DNA of 64,000 bases, taken from positions 223,154 to 287,153 of the forward strand of contig NZ_QKTX01000005.1 in the NCBI RefSeq assembly GCF_003253485.1, read 5' to 3'. Position numbers and translations under genes: made by a program. The number at the start of each line of letters is the position of its first letter. The first letter of the stretch is position 1. The stretch comes from Algoriphagus aquaeductus (GTDB lineage: Bacteria; Bacteroidota; Bacteroidia; Cytophagales; Cyclobacteriaceae). Positions 27,870 through 35,158 of this stretch are shown here, piece by piece. Below the pieces are notes generated by a model. It saw only the letters and a list, made by a program, of their open reading frames with translations, searched no databases and was not told the DNA's origin.

Positions 27870-27880
27870 ACCAAATCCAC

Positions 27881-27969
27881 ATGAAATGCCCATGAGTAAA
27901 TGCTTCTCACACAGGGGAATGATTATCCGGGGCATTCCATCTGGCCATTAAAAATCAAATTATAAACAG
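27881..27969 (+). repeat. leader repeat R1 (89 bp), single copy before the VOC gene
   Basis: An 89-bp element filling the gap between the SRPBCC stop and the VOC start codon. It begins ATGAAATGCCC and ends AATTATAAACAG, immediately before ATGAAAT of the gene. Except for the lack of a hairpin block (1 base instead of 25 at about 27938) it is identical to units R2 and R3 at 34031-34256. It can fold with AATGCCC pairing to GGGCATT as a closing stem, a TGAG/CTCA hairpin and a GGGG...CC hairpin inside. Not a CDS, tRNA or known riboswitch that I can name. Confidence 0.85.
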
Positions 27970-28803
27970 ATGAAATCAATCTACCCCTGTATTTGGACCA
28001 ACCAATCCGCCAAAGAAGCCGCGGAGTTTTATGTCTCCATTTTTCCTGAGGCATCCATCCAAGAAAGCAACCCTTGGGTGACTAGTTGGAGGGCCGGGAA
28101 TTCAAAATTCATGCTGCTCAATGGAGGCCCCGAATTCACCCCTTCTCCCGCCCTATCCTTTTATGCCGAATTTCCTGAGGTCGGGTTGGTCGAAAAGCTT
28201 TGGGAAAAACTAGTGGAGGATGGAAAGGCATTGATGCCCTTGGGTACTTATCCTTGGTCCGAAAAATATGGTTGGGTCCAAGATCGCTATGGTGTCAGTT
28301 GGCAATTGACGGCTCATCCTGAAGCACCTCCCTACGGAAATTATTCTCCGGCAATGATGTTTACCGGCAGAAATTTTGGGAAAGCGGAGGAAGCCTTAAA
28401 CTTTTATACTTCCATTGTCCCTGATTCCTTGACCAAGTTTATATCAAGATATGGGGAAGATTCTCCAAGTCAGACTGGAAAAATAAACCATGCCCAATTT
28501 ACTTTGGGAAAGCAGCTTTTTGTGGCAATGGACAGTGGTCTGGATCACGGGTTTCAATTTTCCGAGGGCATATCCTTAGTGATCCCTTGTGAAAATCAGG
28601 ATGAAATTGATTATTACTGGGAAAAACTTACCCTGAAAGGTGAGGAAGGTCAATGTGGCTGGTTAAAGGATCAATTTGGGGTCTCTTGGCAGGTTATTCC
28701 TGAACATCTCTCCCGCCTTTTAGCTGATAATTCCCATAGCAAGAAAGGCTTGGAAACTCTGTTGAAAATGAAAAAGATCGAAATTTCAATGCTAAGCCAG
28801 TGA
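27970..28803 (+). CDS. tandem VOC (PhnB/glyoxalase-like) protein
   Basis: A 277-aa protein of two PhnB-like VOC domains (residues ~1-125 and ~135-275). Features: IYPCIWTNQSAKEAAEFYVSIFP, a KFMLLNGGPEF segment and the DRYGVSWQLTAHP ending repeated as KDQFGVSWQVIPEH. Such proteins are annotated as '3-demethylubiquinone-9 3-methyltransferase' domain proteins, but the methyltransferase name is historical and the activity unknown. The ATG abuts repeat R1, which forms its entire leader. It has no clear terminator downstream. Codon use is like neighbouring genes. Confidence 0.87.
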   Translation: MKSIYPCIWTNQSAKEAAEFYVSIFPEASIQESNPWVTSWRAGNSKFMLLNGGPEFTPSPALSFYAEFPEVGLVEKLWEKLVEDGKALMPLGTYPWSEKYGWVQDRYGVSWQLTAHPEAPPYGNYSPAMMFTGRNFGKAEEALNFYTSIVPDSLTKFISRYGEDSPSQTGKINHAQFTLGKQLFVAMDSGLDHGFQFSEGISLVIPCENQDEIDYYWEKLTLKGEEGQCGWLKDQFGVSWQVIPEHLSRLLADNSHSKKGLETLLKMKKIEISMLSQ

Positions 28804-29100
28804 CTTTCCCTGACTCAATCCGAGTTAAAAACTGCTAGGGCCTAGAAATACTTTCATTGGAAAAAGGGAAATGGATTTGTCCAGAGTTAAGAGTAATTAT
28901 CAAGCTTCTTTTGGGTCAGTTTTTTCATTCATTTTCAAATAAAATCTGTTCGTTTACATTTTTTGTTTTTTTGATTTAAGTAAGAATTCCTGATTATTTA
29001 AAATTTAATTCATAAATTAACTTTATGGAATGAAGAAAATCTCCTGACAAAGCCTTGCATTGGAGTCAGGAGAAGATCTTTTTTTCACCCAAAATACCCC
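28804..29100. other. 297-bp AT-rich intergenic region before the large PAS kinase
   Basis: No coding potential seen. It contains a short CTAGGGCCTAG palindrome near 28835, a possible weak promoter TAACTTTA at about 29018-29025, and the stem-loop described separately at 29040-29085. Confidence 0.5.
29040..29085 (+). promoter_or_regulatory. terminator-like stem-loop in the leader of the 1642-aa kinase
   Basis: TCTCCTGAC (29040-29048) and GTCAGGAGA (29065-29073) are perfect inverted repeats around a 16-base loop, followed within six bases by seven T (29079-29085). The ATG is at 29101, so this terminator-like structure lies in the probable 5' leader and could either isolate the gene from upstream transcription or attenuate it. 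Confidence 0.6.
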
Positions 29101-32100
29101 ATGCACTATCAAGATTACAGTTCACTTTTTTATCACAATCCTTTGCCCAACTGGATTTATGAAATCCAATCCATGCGGATTCTGGATGTGAATGATGCTG
29201 CTTTGTCGCATTATGGATACTCAAAGGAAGAGTTCCTTTCCATGACGATCAAGCAACTCCGACCTAAAGAGGAGGTACCAAAACTTATTTCAGCGCACAG
29301 TGACATTGATCAGAAGTCTGGAAACATCCGATTTGGCACCTTTAAGCATCAAAAGAAAAACGGTGAAATCATGCTCATGGAGGTCCACGGCCACAAGGTT
29401 ATTTTTCAGGGCCTTGAGGCAATCATGGTTTCCTGCCTGGATGTCACCGAAAAAGAACGCCAATTAAAAGAGTTGGAAGATTCAAAAGCCTTGATTCAAG
29501 AGGCCACTTCCATTGCCAAACTGGGCTATTGGTCCACTGACCTCCGAACCAATGAATTCATTTGGTCAGAAGAGGTTTACAAAATCTGGGAAGTCGATCC
29601 TCAGGTATTTAAGCCTGATTTTGATATTTTTTACCAATCCATTCATGCAGATGACCGGACTGAATTTGATTATTTACAGCCCCTTGCACTTTCAGGAGAA
29701 CGGTCTTTTGATTTTGTCCATAGAATTTACACCCCATCCGGAAAAATCAAATGGGTTCATGAAAAAGGCAGGGTAAAGTTTGACGAAAAAGGAGTGCCGA
29801 TTTCCTTCTCAGGTACAGCACAAGATATTACCGCCCAAAAAGAAGAGGAACAACACCTCAAACTACTCGAAAGTGTCATCACCCACACCGATGATATCGT
29901 GATGATCACAGAAGCAGAACCCCTCGAATCTCCGGGTCCTCGGATCCAATATGTGAATCAGGCATTTACCAAACTCACGGGCTATACTTTGGAGGAAGTC
30001 AAAGGCCAATCTCCCCGAATTTTACAAGGCCCCAAATCAGATCTTTCGGAGCTCGGACGTCTCAAGAAAGCTCTCCAAAATTGGGAATCCTGCGAGATCA
30101 CCACCATCAATTACAAAAAAAACGGAGAAGAATTTTGGGTCAATCTCGCTGTGACTCCGGTCGCAAACGAAAAAGGATGGTTTACCCATTGGATTGCCAT
30201 CGAACGGGATGTGACCAAGGAAAAGCAAAAACAATTACGCAAAGAACTTCTCACTAAAATAAGCACGGCATTCTCTGAAAAAAGTGACCTTCAATCTGCC
30301 TTGAATCAGGTTTGTGACCTGGTTTCCGAATTTGCCAATCTGACCCTGTGTGAGGTGTGGCTTCCCGATATCCATCAAAAAAACCTGAGGCTTTTGGGGA
30401 AATCAGTGCGGTTGGAAATTTCAAAACTTTTCTATGCAGATGAAGAGCAAATCGGCCAAATAGCTATGGGAAAGGGGCTTCCGGGAATGGTATTAAAAAA
30501 TGGATCGGCGCAGTTTTGGAATCATCAGGATAAGGCATCAAAATTTTTTAGAAAAAATGCCGCAAAACAGACTGGCCTTAAATCTGCTTTCGGTATCCCC
30601 TTACGGTATCAAAATGAAGTGATTGGTGTGATGATCTTGGGAACCAACTCTGATGGAGCTTTCCTGTCCAACCAAATGATTTTGCTGGAACAACTGGAGA
30701 CTTTTCTTGGGGTGGAGATTTATAGAAAAAGAATTGAAAATGATCTGCATCATCTATTCGAATCTCTACCGGATCTGGTATGTCTGATGGATTTTCAGGG
30801 CCATTTTATCAAAATCAATCAGGCAGGTTGTGAGTTGTTGGGGTACTCGGAAAACGACATACAAGGAAAACCTTTCAATGAATTCGTCCATCCGGCAGAC
30901 AAGGAATACTCCATGCGCCACTTTGCGAAACTGGTAGAAAAAGGCGGCGAAATTCTCAAATTTGAAAATAGAGTGATCACCCGATCCGGGAAGGCCGTAT
31001 GGCTGGATTGGCATGGAAATGCCATTTTGGAAGATGGATTGATCTATGCCACAGCAAAAAACATCAGTGAAGAAAAAAAATTAAGACAAATCGTCGATGA
31101 TGCCTCTCATCTTGCCCGCATCGGAGGATGGGAGATCGATCAGTCGACTGGAGAAGTGTACTGGTCTCCGGTGATCCATGAAATCCATGAAACCGATCCC
31201 GACTTTTTTAACCCTGATTTGGCTACCGGGATCAATTTTTATCGGGAAGATTATCAGGAGATCGTGGCCTCCATTATTTCCAAAGCTCAAAAAACCGAGG
31301 AAACTTTTGAGTTTGAGGCGGCAATCATCACTGCAAAAGGAAATGAAAAATGGGTAAAATGTATTGGGAGATCAGAAATCCTGAGAGGAGAATGCATTCG
31401 GGTATTCGGTAGTTTCCAAGATATCACCCAACTCAAAACCACACAGTTTCAGCTCCATTCGCTTTCCAATGACCTTCCGGGTGTGGTGTTTCAGTACTTT
31501 ATGTTTCCTGATGGGACTGACCGACTCCAATCGGTCAGCCAAGCCGCCCGGAAAATCTGGGAAATTTCGCCGGAAGATTGTGAAAAAGACACGCAGATCA
31601 TTTGGAATCAAATCAAGGCCGGAGGGGATTACGAACAGGTACTGAAGGATATCCAACATTCCCTCTCCAATCAGACGCAATGGCATAGCAAATGGAGGAA
31701 TATTCTCCCCTCCGGTGAAATCCGATGGCACGAAGGATTCGGCACCCCTTATTTTTTTCCTGACCAAACCATCATGTTCAACTCCATGGTTTTTGACATT
31801 ACCGATGAGGTAAAATCAAAAATGCTCTATGAGGAGACTTCTGAACTGGCCAAAATCGGAAGCTGGGAATTGGACCTGAGCAAATCTGACACGTCAGAAT
31901 TTATGTACTGGTCTCCCATGGTCAAAAAGATCCTGGAAGTCAACCCGGATTACAATCCTTCACTTTCGGGGGGATATGAATTCTACACTCCGGATAGTTA
32001 TGGCAAAATCAAAAAAGCTGTAGAAACCTTGATTGCCACCGGAACCTCCTTTGATGAAGAACTGATGGTCAAAACCGCCAAGGGAAATTTCCGTTGGGTT

Positions 32101-34029
32101 CGATGCATTGGAGAAGGAGAATTCATTCAGGGTAACTGTGTCCGGATTTTTGGCAGCTATCAGGATATCCAGGACAAAAAGTCCCTGGACATCCGTATGA
32201 GTGAAATTTTGGGCAGTATCTCTGATGCTTTTTATGCCATGGATAGCCAATGGAATTTCACCTATTTCAATAAAGAAGCTGAGCTTCTCCTCCAACGAAA
32301 AAAGGAAGAGGTAATTGGGGAAAATATTTGGGAAGTCTTCCCTGCTGCCAGAGGAACTGTGCTCCAAAAGCTCTACCAACGAGTCGCTGACACCGGACAA
32401 AACGAGAGTTTCGAGTACTTCTACCCCGGAGATAATTGCTGGTATGATGTGAATGCCTATGCTTCTCAAAATGGGGTCTCGGTTTACTTCAAAAATATAG
32501 ATGAGCGAAAACGGGCAGCAGAAGAGCTTAAAAAAGCCTATGAAGAACGAAATGAAATTCTGGAAAGCATCGGTGACGCCTTTTTTGCAGTAGACAATGA
32601 TTGGATCGTCACTTATTGGAACCGGGTAGCAGAACAGGTTTTATTCAAAAACAAAGAAGAAATCCTGGGTAAAAATCTATGGGTGGAATATGCAGATGCC
32701 GTGGATTCGGATTTTTATCGCATGTACCACCGCGCCAAAGAAACCAATGAAATCCTTTCGTTCGAAGAGCACTATCCCACTTTGGGTAAATGGTTTGAGG
32801 TAACAGCCTACCCTTCTCCCAAAGGCCTTTCTGTCTATTTCAAAGACGTGACTTTAAGAAAGGCCACAGATTTGATTATCCGAGAGGCCAATGAGCGATT
32901 TGAACGGGTGACAGAAGCTACTACGGACGCTATTTGGGACTGGGATATCAGCAAAGACATCTATTATCGAGGAAATGGATTTCAGAGGTTATTCGGATAT
33001 GAACCTCAAAAGATCCTCAAAAGAACAGATTTCTGGAAAGACAACTTCCATCCGGAAGACATTGATTTGATCAAAGAAAGTGTAGAAGAAGCTCTGGCAA
33101 ATCCAGAAACCCGACTTTGGGAACTTGAATATCGAATCCTTCATCCATCCGGAACCACCAAGACCGTTTTGGACAAAGGGATCATCATCAGAGATGACCA
33201 AGGAAAACCCATCCGAATGGTCGGGGCCATCACGGATATTACCTATCGAAAAGAATACGAAAGAGAACTCAAGCGACTCAATGCTGACCTGATCAAGAAT
33301 ATTTACGATCTCCAACTTGCCAATGAAGAACTGGAGCAGTTTGCCTTCATCACATCCCATGATTTGCAAGAACCACTGAGGATGATTTCCAGCTTTATGG
33401 ATCAATTGAGAAGAAAATATGGGGATCAGCTGGATGATCGGGCCCATCAGTACATCCACTATGCCATTGATGGTGCAAAAAGAATGAAGCATATCATTCT
33501 CGACCTGTTGGAGTACTCGAGGGCAGGCCGACTCAAGGAACCGGATGAAATCGTGGATCCAAACCTAATTGTGGAAGATTACCTGGTATTGAGAAAAAAA
33601 ATAATTCAGGAAAAATCAGCCCAAATCAGTTATGACCCTCTACCCAAGATCAAAACCGCCAAAGTGCCCCTGACTCAAGTATTTCATTGCCTTCTGGATA
33701 ATGCGATTAAATACTCGAAGCCTGATATCGCGCCACAAATCTTCGTTTCGGTAAGAGAAATGGAGGATGCTTGGCAATTCATGGTACAGGACAACGGAAT
33801 TGGGATTGATCCTGAGTTCTTTCACAAAATATTCGTCATATTTCAGAGACTCCACAACCGGGAGGAATTTGAAGGCACCGGTATTGGCTTGGCTTTGGTT
33901 AAAAAACAAATAGAATCCAGAGGAGGTAAGGTGTGGGTGGAATCAGAGGTTGGAAAAGGGTCTACATTTTATTTCAGTTTAAAAAAAGAGACTAACACAT
34001 CGGAACCTAACCAATTAAATCTATCCTAA
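29101..34029 (+). CDS. multi-PAS/GAF sensor histidine kinase, phytochrome-like transmitter
   Basis: A 1642-aa cytoplasmic-looking sensor. It contains about ten PAS units, several with PAC extensions (approximate starts 7, 130, 258, 548, 662, 790, 905, 1035, 1150 and 1260) and a GAF domain at ~385-545. The C-terminal transmitter has FITSHDLQEPLRMISSF (phospho-His 1420) and an HATPase with DNAIKYS, QDNGIGI and EGTGIGLALV. The SHDLQEPLR H-box is the bacteriophytochrome type, which commonly pairs with a separate Rcp1-like receiver; one is encoded 320 bp downstream. No receiver domain of its own. Ligands are unknown. Tandem repeats R2-R4 follow immediately after the stop. Confidence 0.93.
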   Translation: MHYQDYSSLFYHNPLPNWIYEIQSMRILDVNDAALSHYGYSKEEFLSMTIKQLRPKEEVPKLISAHSDIDQKSGNIRFGTFKHQKKNGEIMLMEVHGHKVIFQGLEAIMVSCLDVTEKERQLKELEDSKALIQEATSIAKLGYWSTDLRTNEFIWSEEVYKIWEVDPQVFKPDFDIFYQSIHADDRTEFDYLQPLALSGERSFDFVHRIYTPSGKIKWVHEKGRVKFDEKGVPISFSGTAQDITAQKEEEQHLKLLESVITHTDDIVMITEAEPLESPGPRIQYVNQAFTKLTGYTLEEVKGQSPRILQGPKSDLSELGRLKKALQNWESCEITTINYKKNGEEFWVNLAVTPVANEKGWFTHWIAIERDVTKEKQKQLRKELLTKISTAFSEKSDLQSALNQVCDLVSEFANLTLCEVWLPDIHQKNLRLLGKSVRLEISKLFYADEEQIGQIAMGKGLPGMVLKNGSAQFWNHQDKASKFFRKNAAKQTGLKSAFGIPLRYQNEVIGVMILGTNSDGAFLSNQMILLEQLETFLGVEIYRKRIENDLHHLFESLPDLVCLMDFQGHFIKINQAGCELLGYSENDIQGKPFNEFVHPADKEYSMRHFAKLVEKGGEILKFENRVITRSGKAVWLDWHGNAILEDGLIYATAKNISEEKKLRQIVDDASHLARIGGWEIDQSTGEVYWSPVIHEIHETDPDFFNPDLATGINFYREDYQEIVASIISKAQKTEETFEFEAAIITAKGNEKWVKCIGRSEILRGECIRVFGSFQDITQLKTTQFQLHSLSNDLPGVVFQYFMFPDGTDRLQSVSQAARKIWEISPEDCEKDTQIIWNQIKAGGDYEQVLKDIQHSLSNQTQWHSKWRNILPSGEIRWHEGFGTPYFFPDQTIMFNSMVFDITDEVKSKMLYEETSELAKIGSWELDLSKSDTSEFMYWSPMVKKILEVNPDYNPSLSGGYEFYTPDSYGKIKKAVETLIATGTSFDEELMVKTAKGNFRWVRCIGEGEFIQGNCVRIFGSYQDIQDKKSLDIRMSEILGSISDAFYAMDSQWNFTYFNKEAELLLQRKKEEVIGENIWEVFPAARGTVLQKLYQRVADTGQNESFEYFYPGDNCWYDVNAYASQNGVSVYFKNIDERKRAAEELKKAYEERNEILESIGDAFFAVDNDWIVTYWNRVAEQVLFKNKEEILGKNLWVEYADAVDSDFYRMYHRAKETNEILSFEEHYPTLGKWFEVTAYPSPKGLSVYFKDVTLRKATDLIIREANERFERVTEATTDAIWDWDISKDIYYRGNGFQRLFGYEPQKILKRTDFWKDNFHPEDIDLIKESVEEALANPETRLWELEYRILHPSGTTKTVLDKGIIIRDDQGKPIRMVGAITDITYRKEYERELKRLNADLIKNIYDLQLANEELEQFAFITSHDLQEPLRMISSFMDQLRRKYGDQLDDRAHQYIHYAIDGAKRMKHIILDLLEYSRAGRLKEPDEIVDPNLIVEDYLVLRKKIIQEKSAQISYDPLPKIKTAKVPLTQVFHCLLDNAIKYSKPDIAPQIFVSVREMEDAWQFMVQDNGIGIDPEFFHKIFVIFQRLHNREEFEGTGIGLALVKKQIESRGGKVWVESEVGKGSTFYFSLKKETNTSEPNQLNLS

Positions 34030-34030
34030 C

Positions 34031-34143
34031 ATGAAATGCCCATGAGTAAATGCTTCTCACACAGGGGAATGATTATCCGGGGCATTCTCCCGATGAAAGA
34101 TCGGGACAGGCTATCTGGCCATTAAAAATCAAATTATAAACAG
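34031..34143 (+). repeat. leader repeat R2 (113 bp), first tandem unit
   Basis: A 113-bp unit beginning ATGAAATGCCC one base after the kinase stop and ending ATAAACAG. It is identical to R3. It contains the R1 sequence plus the hairpin TCCCGATgaaAGATCGGGA. Closing stem AATGCCC/GGGCATT as in R1. Confidence 0.9.
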
Positions 34144-34256
34144 ATGAAATGCCCATGAGTAAATGCTTCTCACACAGGGGAATGATTATCCGGGGCATTC
34201 TCCCGATGAAAGATCGGGACAGGCTATCTGGCCATTAAAAATCAAATTATAAACAG
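34144..34256 (+). repeat. leader repeat R3 (113 bp), second tandem unit
   Basis: An exact copy of R2, directly adjacent, with the junction AAACAG|ATGAAATG. Perfect identity over 113 bp indicates recent duplication or gene conversion. Confidence 0.92.
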
Positions 34257-34348
34257 ATGAAATCGAGCATGACGCAAGCGAAACACAGAGAGAGGATTAT
34301 AATCCATGCGAGATTCTATCTGACCATTAAAAATCAAATTATAAACAG
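34257..34348 (+). repeat. leader repeat R4 (92 bp), divergent unit abutting the response regulator
   Basis: A 92-bp unit beginning ATGAAATCGAGC. Its last ~37 bp (from ATTCTATCTGACC through AATTATAAACAG) match R1-R3 almost exactly, while the middle differs. It keeps the same layout: AATC..GCATG pairs with CATGC..GATT, with tandem G-A mismatches inside, and GGATTATAATCC forms an inner hairpin. It also holds a 31-codon open frame (34257-34352) whose TGA overlaps the regulator's ATG. Confidence 0.8.
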
Positions 34349-34774
34349 ATGAAAACTGTCCACATATTACTGGTAGAAGACAACGAAGGCGACATCTTAC
34401 TGACACAGGAGGCATTTGAAGAGAGTAAATTCAATATTCAAATCAGTGTCGCCCGAAATGGGCAGGAAGCTTTGGACTTTTTACATCAAACAGGAGCGTT
34501 TACCCAAGCAAAAGTGCCAGACTTGATTTTATTGGACATCAATATTCCGATTTTCAATGGGCATGAGGTCTTGGCAAGGATCAAACAGCATGAAGAGCTG
34601 AAAAAAATCCCGGTCATCATGTTGACTACTTCATCCAATAAAAAGGACATCCAAAGAGCCTATGAAAACCATACGAACAGCTACATCACCAAACCTGTGG
34701 ATATGAATGAATTTTTGGAGGCCATTCAAAAAATAGAAGATTATTGGATCCAACTATCCAAACGAGCCACCTAA
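34349..34774 (+). CDS. single-domain response regulator (Rcp1-like)
   Basis: A 141-aa receiver-only protein with acidic residues E10/D11, phospho-acceptor D63 (LLDINIP), T93/T94 and K115 (ITKP). The NEGDILLTQEAF opening and NKKDIQRAYENHTNSYITKPVD ending are typical of cyanobacterial Rcp1-type partners of phytochrome-like kinases. There is no output domain, so it probably shuttles phosphoryl groups or acts by protein contact. It lies between two kinases with phytochrome-type transmitters (29101 and 35159), both candidate partners. Its start codon directly abuts repeat R4, whose 31-codon frame overlaps it as ATGA. Confidence 0.93.
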   Translation: MKTVHILLVEDNEGDILLTQEAFEESKFNIQISVARNGQEALDFLHQTGAFTQAKVPDLILLDINIPIFNGHEVLARIKQHEELKKIPVIMLTTSSNKKDIQRAYENHTNSYITKPVDMNEFLEAIQKIEDYWIQLSKRAT

Positions 34775-35058
34775 AAAGGACTTTTTTGTATTTTTAACCA
34801 ATTAAATATTACTGGATACAGTATCTCAAATGTTGTGACTAAAAAACATATAAGTCGACCTAAATGAGAATATAAATAAGCATCACTTTTTAATTGAATT
34901 TAGACAATGATATTATTTCTTGAAATATCACTATAATTTTTTAAACTAATAAAACACACATTAGACTCGATGCTCCCAAAGAGCTACAAAGATGCGGTTA
35001 TGTCTTTCTTTGTAAATGAACACTCCCTCCATAAACAGCCAATTCCGCATTCTACACG

Positions 35059-35066
35059 TAATTTTG
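35059..35066 (+). promoter_or_regulatory. -7 box upstream of the second PAS kinase
   Basis: TAATTTTG fits TAnnTTTG. A transcript from here would begin at the base of the stem-loop at 35069-35144. No convincing -33 TTTG was found. Confidence 0.45.
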
Positions 35067-35068
35067 AA

Positions 35069-35144
35069 GGGAATTAATCTCATCTGTTGGGAATCAGAAA
35101 ATCACCCCATCACTGTCATTGCTGATTTCCAAGATTAATTTCCC
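35069..35144 (+). promoter_or_regulatory. two-tier stem-loop in the leader of the second PAS kinase
   Basis: Outer arms GGGAATTAATC (35069-35079) and GATTAATTTCCC (35133-35144), with one bulge, enclose inner arms GGGAATCAG (35089-35097) and CTGATTTCC (35122-35130), also with one bulge. The hairpin spans 76 nt and ends 14 bases before the ATG at 35159. It could affect translation or mRNA stability; no known riboswitch class was recognised. Confidence 0.5.
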
Positions 35145-35158
35145 TAGAACTCGTGCTT

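Larger units (their letters stand above)
34775..35158. other. 384-bp AT-rich intergenic region
   Basis: No gene is seen. The first 200 bp are very AT-rich with short A and T runs. A TAATTTTG box (35059-35066) and a long two-part stem-loop (35069-35144) occupy the 3' end, and would form the promoter and leader of the second kinase. Confidence 0.5.

Noticed and set aside
27881..34348. CRISPR array or integron attC cassettes as an explanation of R1-R4
   Set aside because: Units are 89-113 bp, adjoin directly without unique spacers, and two are identical, which does not fit CRISPR. No GTTRRRY/RYYYAAC core sites and no integrase were seen, which does not fit integrons.
34775..35058. small RNA gene or tRNA in the AT-rich gap
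   Set aside because: No cloverleaf, no strong hairpin plus T run, and no promoter of its own were found. Evidence is insufficient.
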